Origin: Bedellia somnulentella
Taxonomy: Eukaryota; Arthropoda; Insecta; Lepidoptera; Bedelliidae
Direction: 5' to 3'
DNA length: 64,000 bases
Assembly: GCA_963576735.1 (NCBI GenBank)
Contig: OY755196.1
Span: forward strand, 7,731,912 to 7,795,911
Shown piece after piece: positions 20,477 through 30,900 of the stretch. The notes below the pieces were generated by a model that saw only the letters and a list, made by a program, of their open reading frames with translations, did no database searches and was not told the DNA's origin. How positions within the stretch are numbered: the first letter of the stretch is position 1; every line of letters begins with the position of its first letter. The position numbers and the translations under genes were made by a program.

Positions 20477-20783
20477 ACACATACATACATACATATTCTC
20501 ACACTGTTAGTATCAATTGGGGTAGGCAGATACTATCGATCGCCACTCTATACGATCCTGGCAAACCTCTCTGGCTTCGTTCACATCCATCAATTTTTCC
20601 ATACATGCTCTTTTATTCTTCTTTCTTCAGGTCCCTTTTTTCTTTTTGATCTAAATGTGTTCACCGAGGTTGTCCTCTACTAACGTTACCTTCCACGTTG
20701 GCTCTATAGATCTCTTTCACCAATTTATCCTCTCTATATGCCTAAACTATCTCAACATTGCTTTTTCTATCTTTCTCACAATG
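20477..20783 (-). mobile_element. LINE-B 3' region, among the longest copies here
   Basis: From ACACATACATACATACATATTCTCAC it reaches about 300 bp into the RT C-terminus; the antisense equivalents of MKNK, the GRPRR-type region and RWFGH are still traceable. Confidence 0.85.
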
Positions 20784-20888
20784 GAGACAATATCAGCAGT
20801 AATATGTATTATGTACGTGCATAGGCTTTTTTTAAAAATTTTATATGCTCCACCAATGCCACTGAGAGGCATAATTGCTGGAAGTGCA

Positions 20889-21193
20889 ACCACCGTGATA
20901 GCTCAGTGGGTATAACACCGCTTATTGTGCAGACGATGAGTGATCAAATTCCGGATCGGGCTTCACCAATTAATCTTTTCTTAAGTCGTGTGTCTTAAGG
21001 TTAGTTTATCATGATTGCAAACGTTGAGAGAAAACATCGTGAGGAAACCTACATTGCTAAATTTTACTTTGTCATGTGACAGTTTATTCATACAAAACGG
21101 CGATAGGTGAACCTATCACGTGACCACTGTCCAAGCAAAACGTTGTTACTGAACACCAAGTAACAAAGTAACGTGATGTTCAGAGGTAATTCT
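20889..21193 (+). mobile_element. SINE-C, near full length
   Basis: The head ACCGTGATAGCTCAGTGGG with GATCAAATTCC is followed by the body up to GTGATGTTCAGAGGTAA. The TTATG-type tail is missing. Confidence 0.85.
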
Positions 21194-21461
21194 TCATGCA
21201 TATTCTTCTTCATTATTCACCTCGCTGGTGCCGGTGAAGTTTAGCGTGACGACCGGGAAATAGAATTTATGTTACGCAAATATAATCTGATCCTGATTTA
21301 GTTCCAGTCTTCTCTTTCGTGTGACCGGGTTTTTTCGTGAGGTGGATTTTGTATCTTAGGACTTAGAAGTTTAACAGCGGGTTTCTTGCATATTTTTCTA
21401 TGGTAAATGAAACGTTTGGTCAGAGATATTGATTTCGAAATTATATCTTTAAAAATAAACC

Positions 21462-21635
21462 GTGCTCAAAAAGACATGCGTCCAAAGTATGAAGAATAAA
21501 ATAACATGTATAAAAAGATTGATGGATGTAAACGAAGCTATTGATGTTTGCCGGGATCGTACAAAGTGGCGATCAATAGTCCCTGCCTACCCTAGTGGGA
21601 AATGATGGCGTGAGTATTGTATGTATGTATGTAAA
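21462..21635 (+). mobile_element. LINE-B 3' end
   Basis: It runs from GTGCTCAAAAAG through MKNK and KRLMDVNEA coding to GGCGTGAGTATTGTATGTATG. Confidence 0.85.
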
Positions 21636-22175
21636 CTACAAATCCCAAGAAGTGTGATATTATTATTTGTGAGTAATGTCCTTCGGAAAACACAAAATAT
21701 TCATGAACGTAGAAATATGTATAATAGGTAATATTGACGTATACATGAACAAAATATCAGCCGTTTGAAAAATATCGCTAATTGGCAATCAATATTCATT
21801 GCCTATATCAATATGAACTTGTGTCGTGACGTGAATCGATAATGATTCGTATTTGTATCAAATTTTAGGATTATTATTGTTGATAATATCTTGTTGAACC
21901 AAAATGGAACCGCTTTCACAGCCTTTTGACGGATACCCTACATACAAAATTCGATAAAGTCATTTTGATATTTTAGAATATTTTTGTATTCATCCATAAC
22001 ATTTAAAAATTAAAAGGACATTGGAAGCATATCCAAACGAACAGAAAAATAACTTTAGAAAGGTATTGCCTGATAATGGAGTAATCGCGTAACATTCCAT
22101 ATCAAAAGAAACATATAATCTAATAGATAACTATCTGTTTTTGAAGTCTCTGTCGAAAAGTGATTTTATTTGATA
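21636..22175. other. AT-rich DNA, nothing recognised
   Basis: No coding or repeat signal was identified. Confidence 0.4.
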
Positions 22176-22280
22176 CTAGCTGACCCGACAGACTTCGTAC
22201 TGTCAAAAGTAAAGACTTTCACGTCGGCGTCGTTAAACTGAAATGTGTCGTGTTGACTGAAATGAATGAAACTGTTGAAT
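22176..22280 (-). mobile_element. Helitron-like end (CTAGCTGACCCGAC type)
   Basis: CTAGCTGACCCGACAGACTT is nearly the same as at 40157. Read on the minus strand it ends in CTAG behind GTCGGGTCAG, a Helitron-like 3' end. The boundary inside is unclear. Confidence 0.4.
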
Positions 22281-22489
22281 TAAAGGGTAGCTAGAGATTA
22301 GATTAGAAATTCCTCAGCCACTTTGGGAAAATTAAGTTGGGAAATGATTGTAGAATAAAGGTTGTTGGTGATGGGTCTCCAAACGCATCGCCCAATGTTC
22401 CCTTAAAAGCCATAATACCGTTAGTCGCCTCTTATGTACACCCACCGGAAGAAATGGAGTAGTGCTATTCTAAGCCGACACTACACAGC
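22281..22489 (-). mobile_element. SINE-A, tail missing
   Basis: From AAAGGGTAGCTAGAG to GCCGACACTACACAGC; A1 signatures. Confidence 0.85.
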
Positions 22490-22518
22490 TTCACTTAATT
22501 AGCTTTTTTAAAAGTTTA

Positions 22519-22575
22519 TAACGCCCGATTTCTGAATTGAGTATTCCAGCTGAGAATAATTTAAGTAAATTTTTA
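22519..22575. mobile_element. MITE end (TAACGCCCGATTTCTGA)
   Basis: It matches the left end of the MITE at 33391-33507 over about 45 bases. The other end was not found. Confidence 0.5.
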
Positions 22576-22830
22576 ACATCAATATTTACAGTAAGTAATG
22601 AAAAGACCTTTCTTATACCTAAGTACCTACTTATTTATTTTAACCGAAACTTAACTACCTATTTTTTGCCTATTCAAGGTTTCTTTGTACAAAATTATTA
22701 TTTAAAGTGAATCACATAAATTAAATTTTAAAAGTAATCTTGAAACGAAGCGCCGCGCCCCGCGCCGCTCTGAAAATTTTATAATTCAACACAACCATCA
22801 ACGTTGTCTCCCCTCACGTGTCTGCCCGTT

Positions 22831-23370
22831 TTTTTTTTTTTTGTTTACCGGTGGGGAAATTCTCATAGCATCATTCATGTCGGACTCCTACCGACTAAAA
22901 CGCCACCGGTTCGGTGCTGCTGGCCCTGCGGCCTATGCGGCGTCACCTTGGCTTTGGTTTTGCCGGGCGGCTGAAGGCCGCCCTGGCGGTGCAAAGGAGT
23001 GTACCTAAGCTAAGTCGAATAGGGTGAGTATAAAAATAAAATAGACTCTAGTTGAGTCTGGTGTGACTCTACGTTAGTGTTGAGTTCTACGACCTCGCCG
23101 GCGGGGTCGGTGTCGGGAGTGGTAGTAGTTGTTGGTGTGACCGCGAGCGCCGGTGGCCCCTGAGGCCTCGAGCTCGCGGGTGATGTCGTCGTCAGTCTGC
23201 CCGTTCGGATCGCGCACCTCAATATGAGCCCACCCCCACCACCGCCCCGTTGCCGCCGCACGCCGCCACTCACCGCCACTGTCGTGCTATGCGGACCGAC
23301 CGACTGACACAACGACGGAACGCAGCCGCCGCCGCCGGCATCTCTGCCCTCGGCATTGTAAATGCATCTT
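22831..23370 (-). mobile_element. 3' end of a GC-rich non-LTR retrotransposon
   Basis: On the minus strand a GC-rich sequence ends in TTTCCCCACCGGTAAAC and an A run (22830-22841). The frame 23312-23010 (-), 100 codons with G-, T- and P-rich runs, may be a coding remnant. The rest looks like a 3' UTR. The much higher GC content than the flanks marks it as inserted. The family is not named. Confidence 0.45.
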
Positions 23371-23379
23371 GTGTATTAT

Positions 23380-23950
23380 TATTAACATAAAAGTGTTATG
23401 ATATGTATATATTCGGAATCCTCATTTCATCAGCCTTAATTTGATATGCATTTTGTTTTATGTTTATTGGTCTATGTCGGTAGGAACATCGAGTAATTTA
23501 AAATAAAATATTTCGTAAATTAAACTTGAACACCACTAAAATCGTTATTGTGGCTAAACCCTGAAGGATAGACATATGCTATTGCAAATTTTTTTATAGA
23601 ACTTTTTGAGAAGAATAATTCCCCCATACATTGTTATTCTGTATCTTGAGTAATTTCAGCAGCGCACGCAATGCAAGCCTCCAAAAAGCTCGTTTTTCTT
23701 TCGTCCGTCTGATGACTGTTACGATTACTCTAATATTTTTTTAAGTAGGTACACCTAAATTATACACCTATAGAATCCTTGGAATGTCTTCTTTCCATTA
23801 TTGAAAACCGCATAGCTATTGATATAGTAGTTTTTGAGATCCTAGGTAACAAACACAATTTGGGCGCCCTTCGCAACTTCATTTTATACTATGTATAGAT
23901 ATAATTCAGCCGAGATTTTATTAGAGAAGTATTAATAAATTTCAAACAGA
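23380..23950. other. Nothing recognised
   Basis: No coding or repeat signal was identified. Confidence 0.35.
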
Positions 23951-24169
23951 CATACATACATAAGTATACTGCTTTTAAATCCTTAGAAGAGCCAGACCTT
24001 TCGAAGTAGAAACATTTTCGCCACGAAGTGAAGTGGAATGGACAAATTGTGTTAAAATAAAGGATAGTTGGTGATGAATCTCAAGCTTCTCCTATATCCT
24101 AACTCGCATTTTACGACACCCTTGATCTAAAATAGGTTAGTAGTATTTTTTTAGTTGTCACTCCACAGC
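23951..24169 (-). mobile_element. SINE-A, diverged
   Basis: CATACATACATAAGTATACTGC, AAAATAAAGGATAGTTGGTGATG and GTTGTCACTCCACAGC keep the order. Confidence 0.7.
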
Positions 24170-24596
24170 AAAACAAATAATTGACGATGATTCACCGAAA
24201 CACAACATATTCAGACAAACACTATACCACCCGAACATTCGGTTCAAGAAAATTGTATACTTACATTATTCAACTCAATTTCCAGCCACAATCATTTCAA
24301 TTTGTCGTGGAATTTCGCTATCTACCCGTCAATTTTAAATATATCCATTAATTTCAACGAGCAAAACGAATTTACTGCCTCGGGCTGCAGATTGTTTTGA
24401 ATTTAATAACAAGCCTTCTGCCGAGCGTTTGGCAATATTTTTAAAGCTGCGAAAAATTAAATTCTTTAAATTGTTTGCTCTAGTGTTCGGGCACACTTCG
24501 ATTTAAATCGCTTAAATCGAGATATTTTATGGGTGTGTTTTTTAATTATTCTTTTCGTTGCCGAATTGGTAATTATTCTCCTAATTGAAATATGAT

Positions 24597-24730
24597 ATTG
24601 TTGAAAAGATGGAACAAGGAACGTTATGATGGTTTAGGTTAAAAGACAGCATGGATGTAAGTAAATTGTTGAAAGGTTAATATAGATCGTACGTGGATAC
24701 TATCATCAAAGGCGACCACAGACCACGGTA
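24597..24730 (+). mobile_element. LINE-B internal fragment, diverged
   Basis: GTTGAAAAGATGGAACAAGG...GATGGTTTAGG corresponds to the region coding RWFGH in the copy at 26.3 kb, with later KRLMDV-like and GATCGTACG blocks and large deletions. Confidence 0.45.
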
Positions 24731-24738
24731 AATTATTA

Positions 24739-24850
24739 ACATACATACATTTACTTACGCCATTAATTCTAATTAAATCAGACAGAGCCAATCGATCGCC
24801 ATTCTTTTTAACAATCCTGGCACACCTTTTAAGCTTTATTTACATTTCCA
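24739..24850 (-). mobile_element. LINE-B 3' end
   Basis: ACATACATACATTTACTTACGCCATTAATTC and ATCGATCGCCATTC identify it. Confidence 0.75.
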
Positions 24851-24912
24851 CGGTATAAAAAAAGTGCTGGAGAAATCCGCTGAAGTACGATGAATTAGTA
24901 AAATATTTAATT

Positions 24913-25170
24913 GCCGTGTAGTGTCGGCTCCGAACAACACTACCCCATTTCTACCCGTGGGTGATCGTAAAAGGCGACTAAGGGTATAGCGGCTTTTTAA
25001 GTGATTTTTGGGCAATGTGGTTGGAAACCCGTCACCAAAAACATTTTTATTATTACCATCCTTTCCCCAATCAACTTCCAAAAGTGGCTGAGGAATTTCT
25101 CATTCCAAAGCTCTGGCTACCCTGTTATGGGATTTATAGTCGTGAGTATATGTATTTATGTATGTATGTT
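24913..25170 (+). mobile_element. SINE-A, full length (A4)
   Basis: It starts GCCGTGTAGTGTCGGC. The GTGGGTGATCGTAA and CTCATTCCAAAGCTC diagnostics define subfamily A4. It ends GTCGTGAGTATATGTATTTATG. Confidence 0.9.
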
Positions 25171-25173
25171 AAT

Positions 25174-25206
25174 TGCCGTGGGCCGGCTTGAAATGTCACT
25201 ACCATA
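25174..25206 (+). mobile_element. SINE-A 5'-end remnant
   Basis: GCCGTGGGCCGGCTTG and ATGTCACTACC follow directly after the previous copy. Confidence 0.55.
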
Positions 25207-25709
25207 CTACGTACTAAACAAAAAACCGTAGATAAGTTATGCGCGCTCATAAGTGGCACTTAAAAGACAGGCTAAATGGCTCATCTGACTTTAGTCGCAC
25301 GCTAGTTGCCGTCGCAATCGTTCACGTGTTTTGGCGTGTTTGTTTATCAAAATGATCGAGAATGCCATCGAGTGTGATGAGATTTCGCACAAGCTATAGT
25401 AGAAAAACTACTAAAATGATGGGATTACTTATCATTCTTAAGTATTATTAATTTACAATGCTTAAATTATAATTTATAATAAATCGTGTGTTTAGATCTA
25501 AATTATTCTTTGTCAAACGGCCGTCTTAGTATCATATATCTTTTTAGCGCTTGCTATGAAATGTGCTATCTCGCCTACATTTTAAATGTAATTCTTGGTG
25601 TGTTATTTGGATATATTTCTAGTGGTGTGCGTTCATCTGCCGCAATCGGTGCCACTCGTAAGCGCCGGTTTATTCGTATATAACCTATCTAACGTTTTTT
25701 AGTACATCT
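25207..25709. other. Nothing recognised
   Basis: The open frame 25486-25683 has no domain I recognise. Confidence 0.35.
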
Positions 25710-25880
25710 ATGGTCACTACTCCTTTCTACCGACGGGTGTCGCAAGTGACTACTTCCCCACCGACACTTTATTTCTACCATATTCTTCCCTTTCAACTTA
25801 AAAATGTGGTTTAGGAGTTTTTGGCTCTAAAGCTCTGGCTACCCCTTTTTGGGATTAATAGCCGTGTGCATATGTATGTT
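25710..25880 (+). mobile_element. SINE-A, internally deleted (A3)
   Basis: GGTCACTACTCCTTTCTACC is joined to CTTTATTTCTACC and the A3 3' half, ending AGCCGTGTGCATATGTATG. Confidence 0.85.
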
Positions 25881-26292
25881 AATTTGTAAGTTTTCTTGGG
25901 AATTAAACCCGAGACAAATCAGGTACCTACATTTCGATAACAACCTAAATTATACTACAGTATCGAGGAAACTATTTTCTAAGCACTAAGCTAACCCCAC
26001 TCTCGAGGGACACCAAGTAAATGATAACTCTTAATGAAGTTACGAAAGTGCTAGTTGGTTACTATCCGAGTGTGTTATGATAACTTCTTACGTGTTTTAC
26101 ACGTGTAATGTTTAGTACGGTATAAGTTTGGTCGCAAGTAAATGTAGGAGAGTTTTAATACGTTTTAAGCTGTAAAATACAAACATACATACAAAGAAAA
26201 GCACAGTTACTTTCACATACATTTAGAAACACTAAACAATCAACACAAAGAAAGAAAACGTAAAAATACTAAAATCATACATACATACAAAT

Positions 26293-26620
26293 TGTAAAAA
26301 ATTGTTAGAAAGATAGAAAAAGGAATGTAGAGATGGTTTGGGCACATAGAGAGGATAAATGATAGAAAATTGGTAAAAGGGATCTATAGAGCTAGTGTGG
26401 ATGGTAATGTTAGTAGAGGACGACCACGGAGAACACACTTGGACCAAATTGAGAGTGTGCTCAAAAAGGCTGGCGTCCGAAGTATGAAGAATAAAAGAGC
26501 ATATATGAAAAGATTGATGGATGTAAACGAAGCTAGAGAGGTTTGTCAGGATCGTACGAAGTGGCGATCGATAGTCTCTGCCTACCCCAATAGGAATTAA
26601 TGGCGTGAGTATATGTATGT
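26293..26620 (+). mobile_element. LINE-B 3' region, best-preserved copy
   Basis: The coding part ends at 26600 and is followed by GGCGTGAGTATATGTATGTATG. A CATACATACA stretch just upstream (26278-26290) belongs to an adjacent tail. Confidence 0.9.
26316..26600 (+). pseudogene. LINE-B reverse transcriptase C-terminus
   Basis: The frame reads RWFGHIERINDRKLVKGIY, then GRPRRTHLDQIESVLKKAG, then KRLMDVNEAREVC and WRSIVSAYP before the stop. RW(F/L)GH..R......K and GRPR.R are the usual closing motifs of many LINE reverse transcriptases, downstream of the catalytic domain. A stop at 26328-26330 interrupts the frame just before RWFGH, and the catalytic FADD region is missing, so it is dead. An RTE-like clade is inferred from the short 3' UTR and microsatellite tail. 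Confidence 0.8.
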
Positions 26621-26835
26621 ATGTATACATACATACAACATACATTCATATAAACATCTTACAACATAACTAGATAACGCGTAGTATAAAACAGCCATCT
26701 CATTCGCACTTACTTATTATCGTATATTTTGTCCTTCGGTTTCGATAAAATAACGTTCGTGTTAGGCGCCTCCAGTTTGCCAGGATTAGGATAGAAAGAG
26801 CTGTAAAATACCCACATAGATGCATACAACATACA

Positions 26836-26896
26836 ACCAGGACTGGCGGTCGATAGTCTCTGCCTACCACAATAGGAACGAACGGCGTGATTATAT
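26836..26896 (+). mobile_element. LINE-B 3'-end fragment
   Basis: GGCGGTCGATAGTCTCTGCC is followed by GGAACGAACGGCGTGATTATAT. Confidence 0.7.
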
Positions 26897-26944
26897 TAAA
26901 GATGCATTTAATATGTACTTCAAAATTATTGTCTTAAAATAAAT

Positions 26945-27070
26945 ACATTTTAATAAATAAAGAATAAATAAAGGAACCAAAAATTATGACACATTAGTAA
27001 TAATTCCCACATGAGGTTTTCTTGGACAAAAAGATTTAAATTAAATAGTTTTTGTTTTAAAAAGTTTTTT
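26945..27070 (+). mobile_element. SINE-D, tail with inverted 5' part
   Basis: AATAAATAAAGAATAAATAAAGG (antisense tail-proximal sequence) is followed, after a short spacer, by sense TTAGTAATAATTCCCACATGAGG. TTAAAATAAATA and TTAAATTAAATA near the borders may be a worn TSD. No tRNA-like head remains. Confidence 0.6.
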
Positions 27071-27399
27071 TTGTAAAACATACTCTATTTCCTGATTTTT
27101 TCCGAGCATGTTTGTTCAGACGTTATTTTTTCATAAATTTACTGCCTTCCATTTATGCCATATTTTCCATTGCAATATGTGCTGGCAATATTAAAGAGAA
27201 AGAAAGAAAGAGAAAGAGAGACATTTATTCGCTGTACAGAACATGGAAAAATAACATTAAAAGAGAAATAGTAAATAAAAATACAACACATTATTCAATT
27301 CTCAAAGCTAGAAAACAAAAGTTAACAAGAAAAAAACATACAAATATAATATTTAATAGGCAAGCTCTGTACTATTACGTAAGTAATTTTAAACCTCAC

Positions 27400-27456
27400 T
27401 CAACTCAAAATATTCGTCGTTAAATTGTTGCAAATACTCGTCCGTCATTCAGTATT
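27400..27456. repeat. Partial third copy of the 99-bp repeat
   Basis: ACTCAACTCAAAATATTCGTCG and CAAATACTCGTCCGTCATTCA resemble the ends of 28008-28106. The open frame 27112-27423 ends in it and has no domain I recognise. Confidence 0.45.
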
Positions 27457-27508
27457 AAAACTCCGTACGCCATAAGTTTCCTCGTGACATGTTTTTTGAA
27501 CTCATTAG

Positions 27509-27625
27509 TACTCACGTTATGCTTGAGCAGTGCATCCTAGTAACAGGCGGCAGCCCTATCGCCCTTTCTTATGAATACACTGTCACACGACTAAGTACAA
27601 CTCAACTATGTGGTTGTGGCTAACC
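27509..27625 (-). mobile_element. SINE-C fragment
   Basis: GTACTCACGTTATGC, CAGGCGGCAGCCCTATCGCCC and GAATACACTGTCACACGACTAAGT match the antisense body. Confidence 0.75.
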
Positions 27626-27660
27626 ACCAAATCAATAAATGTAACGGCACGAGCATATTT

Positions 27661-27759
27661 ATTTATGTATGTCAATAAAATCAGCTAGTAATGTTTTCAA
27701 TAATCGTCGCTCAGCTCAGAATATTGGTAGCAAAACTGTTTGCGTTGCCAACACTCGTC
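27661..27759. repeat. 99-bp direct repeat, left copy
   Basis: GTATGTCAATAAAATCA...TTTGCGTTGCCAACACTCGTC recurs at 28008-28106 with a few changes. A full-length SINE-A fills exactly the gap. Confidence 0.8.
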
Positions 27760-27760
27760 A

Positions 27761-28005
27761 ATACATAGATACATACACTCACGGCCATAAATCTCAAAAA
27801 GGGGTAGCCAGAGCTCTAGAGCTAGAAACTCCTCAATTACTTTTCGAAATTAGGTGGGAAAAATATTGTGAAATAAATGTTTAAGATGATAGGTCTCCAA
27901 CCACATCGCCCAAAAACCCCTTAAAAAGCTCCATACCGTAAGTCGCCTCTTAAAAAACTTAGAGGTAGAAAGGGGTAGTGACATTCTAAGCTGACACTAT
28001 ACAGT
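27761..28005 (-). mobile_element. SINE-A, full length (A3), between 99-bp repeats
   Basis: It runs from ATACATAGATACATACACTCACGG to GCTGACACTATACAGT. Confidence 0.85.
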
Positions 28006-28007
28006 AA

Positions 28008-28106
28008 ATATTTAAGTATGTCAATAAAATCATCTTTTCATGTTTTCAATAATCGTCACTCAGCAAAATATTCGTAGCAAAACAGTTTGCGTTGCCAACA
28101 CTCGTC
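28008..28106. repeat. 99-bp direct repeat, right copy
   Basis: It is the partner of 27661-27759. Confidence 0.8.
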
Positions 28107-28110
28107 CATC

Positions 28111-28435
28111 ATTCATTAATCAAATGCTAATGCTAATTGATCGGAAAAGCGAACAATACTAAACAACACCGTATTTTCCCGCCATTGCCGCAACAGGAAA
28201 CAAAGTGTTATTGGAAAAGATAGATTAACTCCGAGAACTACTTTTATATGTAATTTAAATCTTTTTGTTCATGAAAACCACATGTGGGGATTATTACTAA
28301 TAAATAAAGGAAAGGAAAATCTCGCCCGTGTCGAGATTTTTTTTCCTTTATTTATTACTTTTATATGTGTAGAACTCGTGTTTTATGATCATACTCTATT
28401 GAAGCTTGATTAGTTCTAATGAATTGTTTTCGTAG
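28111..28435. repeat. Left arm of a 208-bp inverted duplication
   Basis: Without its SINE-D and one TSD copy (117 bp) this arm is 208 bp and matches the reverse complement of 29647-29854, which is also 208 bp, at roughly 85%. Shared blocks include ATTCATTAATCAAATGCTAATGC and CAACACCGTATTTTCCCGCC. Confidence 0.85.
28252..28355 (-). mobile_element. SINE-D foldback, 13-bp TSD
   Basis: The complete antisense tail (AATCTTTTTGTTCATG..., CATGTGGGGATTATTAC) runs to ATAAAGGAAAGGAAAATCTCG. It then folds back as CGAGATTTTTTTTCCTTTATTTAT. TACTTTTATATGT occurs at 28239-28251 and 28356-28368. Only a few bases of the tRNA-like head remain. Confidence 0.85.
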
Positions 28436-28463
28436 ATTTGAATGATATGTAAAAAAAATATGG

Positions 28464-28640
28464 CACTACGTCGAAAAGCGGTAACGTCCCTCAACGTACT
28501 GCTATGATATAATGGAAAAAGCGTGTTTAAAATAACACTACGTCGAGAGGCGGTAACGTTCCTCAACGTACTGCTATTATACAGTGAACACAATGTGTGA
28601 TATAAGCATATAGAGGCGGCAACGTCCCTCGACGTACTGT
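28464..28640. repeat. Three tandem hairpin repeats, period 66-72 bp
   Basis: Units at about 28464, 28536 and 28604 share GAGGCGGTAACGTYCCTC and AACGTACTG. In each, ACGTCGAGAGG-like sequence is inverted as CCTCGACGT-like sequence around a 9-10 bp loop. No coding frame explains them. Confidence 0.75.
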
Positions 28641-29370
28641 CATGATAAAGTGTAGCAAGTGTCACGTTATTATAAAAATAAAACAAAACATTTTACAGTT
28701 AATAGATCTTATAATTAATTTTAAAATAATAACGTTAACAAACAGAAAATTAAGAGGGGGTAGGTTGTTAGGCCCAGGTCAAAACACACTTGTAGTCCTC
28801 GGTTTAAAGTTAGAATTGCACTTCCCTGGCCGCTCTCTACTCCAAGCAGAATGATGGAATGAGCCTGGGTGTAGTTCCTGGAACGTTCAACGTTCTAATC
28901 AGATTCACGTCTCCATCCGTTGGACTGCCCATCGAAGTTATGAATAGCAGAGGAAGTGGATATCTAAGCAAAGCAAAGCATACATTCCTTCGATGTAGCA
29001 GTCCAAGATAAAAGAATCAGAAACGGTTACATCATACATTTATAGTTTAAAACAAATGTTATAATTTAAAATATTAAGTATTAGCACAAGAGGAGTTCAA
29101 TTAAAAATAGAAACTAATACGAATCTCTTTAGCGAAGAAAATTTTAATAGCTGATATTAACTACCTTGTAAAATAACAATTACACAACTTACCCAAGTAT
29201 GGGAATCACTGGCCACTTATTATTACTATAAAATGTACAATGACTTCAATCACGACCTAGGGCGTCGAGTTAAAACTAATTAAATATCGATACGTATATC
29301 TTAAAATAGCAATTAATTTTATATGTGTTATCGTCACGCAGATTTCAGACGACTGGCATACATTGACTCA
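28641..29370. other. Unassigned DNA
   Basis: A small inverted GAACGTTCAACGTTC lies near 28881. No domain or known family was recognised. Confidence 0.4.
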
Positions 29371-29372
29371 AC

Positions 29373-29404
29373 ACCGGCCGGCGGCGGCGGCGGCGGCGGC
29401 CGCC
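29373..29404. repeat. CGG microsatellite
   Basis: CCGGCCGGCGGCGGCGGCGG followed by further CGG units forms a GC-rich patch in AT-rich DNA. A C run lies at about 29464-29473. Confidence 0.85.
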
Positions 29405-29646
29405 AACGGCTGCTACCGTTCGTTTCAAACTTGCTTTTTTTTACATGTACCTTGTTACATTACCCCCCCCCCCGTTAAAAAAAAATTTTGAACTTAAACA
29501 AAATTTATATAGAAGAAGAAAAGAAAACTACCTATGAGGGTTGATAGGCTTTAGGTCCTTAATATGCCAAGCTCCTAGGTATTTACCAGATACGTCCTCT
29601 AAACAGTGTTTACACCCCGCTACACTTTTTTTAATAATTCCAAAGC

Positions 29647-29854
29647 TACGAAAATAATTTATCAGAACTGATCAAGCCTCGATAGAGTGTAATCACAAAA
29701 ACACGAGACTTATATATAAATATATTAGTTCTCGAAGTTAATTTATCTTTTCCAAGAACACTTTGTTTCCTGTTGCAGTAATGGCGGGAAAATACGGTGT
29801 TGCTTAGTTTAGTTCGCTTTCCGATCAATTAGCATTAGCATTTGATTAATGAAT
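29647..29854. repeat. Right arm of the 208-bp inverted duplication
   Basis: It is the reverse complement of the left arm and keeps the site where the left arm received its SINE-D. It abuts the Jockey-type LINE tail. Confidence 0.85.
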
Positions 29855-29856
29855 AA

Positions 29857-30900
29857 TTCAAATTCAAATCTTTATTGCATAAATCCACAGTATCAATATG
29901 GTGACATTTACAATTTGGACCTTGTGGGCCCCGTGGGGCACTGCAATTAACTTATAAATACAAACTTATAGCTGAAAATATAAAATTTTAAAACAAAAAC
30001 CACTAATATGTATATGAATTTAAAAAATAGTGGACACAAACTTCAATATTTGATATAAAAAATCATTTAAGGATTTAATCTTTAAAACAATAATATTTAA
30101 ACTTTATATCCTCACGTTATCAAAGTTATCATTCAAGTATTCTAGGGTGGTGTAATAGGATCTATCTAATAATAAACTCTTTACCTTTTTTATAAATATA
30201 GGATAACTACTGACATTTTTTAATTGTTGGGGGAGTTTGTTATATATTTTAATTGACATGTTTAATGTTCCTGAAGACCATAATTGTGTTCGAGAGGCTG
30301 GTAGGTTTAGCCTTGTTTTATGTCGCAAGTTATACTTAGTTGTAGTTTGTTCTCTTGTCGTATATAGTACAGGATGGTTTCTGACTAGTTTGCAAAGTTC
30401 TAATATATACAAAGATGGCAAGGTAAGTATTTTATAATTTTTAAAATGCGTTTTACATGAGTCGGTTTTACATTTGCAATGATCCTAATTAGTTTTTTCT
30501 GTGCTGTAAATAGTGTATTAGCATCAGAACTATTCCCCCACAGTATCATCACTCCATAGCTGAGCCATGAGTGCGCATAAGCGTAATAGGTTGCTAGTGC
30601 AGTTTTAGTGTCTGTTGTTTTTTTAATTTCATAAAGTGTGTAAGTAAACTTAGATAATTTTATTCTTATAGTTTGGACATGCGACTTCCAATTAACATGT
30701 TTATCAATTTTAATACCAAGGAGGGAAAATTCGTTCACGGTTTCTATTTTAATATTGTTAAATTCTAGGTCAACTTGCAAAGGGGTTTTTTGATGGGGAT
30801 AAAATACGATTAATTTAGTTTTTAGGTAGTTAATTTATAAGTTGTGCATTTCTAACCAGACAACAACAAAGTCTATAATATATTTTCTGCATTTTCTAGT
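29857..30900 (-). mobile_element. Jockey/CR1-type LINE, 5'-truncated
   Basis: On the minus strand an RT C-terminus is followed by about 250 bp of 3' UTR, ending ATGCAATAAAGATTTGAATT. The 5' truncation lies near 30900, just upstream of WLEMHNL coding. Confidence 0.85.
30104..30900 (-). pseudogene. Jockey-type reverse transcriptase, C-terminal part
   Basis: From about 30890 downward the frames give WLEMHNL (then a stop), INYLKTK and FYPHQK, then LLGIKIDKHVNWKSHV (FLGI.ID..L.W..H is the common motif after the RT thumb). They continue with YYAYAHSWLSYGVMILWGN and AQKKLIRIIANV. A frameshift near 30400 leads to LPSLYILELCKLVRN and NLRHKTRLNLPA, with a stop at 30104. The catalytic FADD region is missing. 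This is the usual end of insect Jockey/BS/X-type LINE polyproteins, and it is inactive. Confidence 0.85.

Noticed and set aside
20889..20965. tRNA gene
   Set aside because: It is the tRNA-like head of a SINE-C followed by the family body.
23010..23312. 100-codon glycine- and threonine-rich frame as a gene
   Set aside because: It lies in a GC-rich LINE-like 3' region on the same strand and looks like a coding or UTR remnant.
27112..27423. 103-codon lysine-rich frame
   Set aside because: It is A-rich low-complexity sequence without a domain, and it ends in a repeat.
28464..28640. CRISPR array
   Set aside because: The units are imperfect, with no constant-length spacers, and the genome looks eukaryotic.
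29464..29473. Poly-C run as an assembly gap or quadruplex
   Set aside because: A single C run cannot form a quadruplex alone, and nothing else supports a function.
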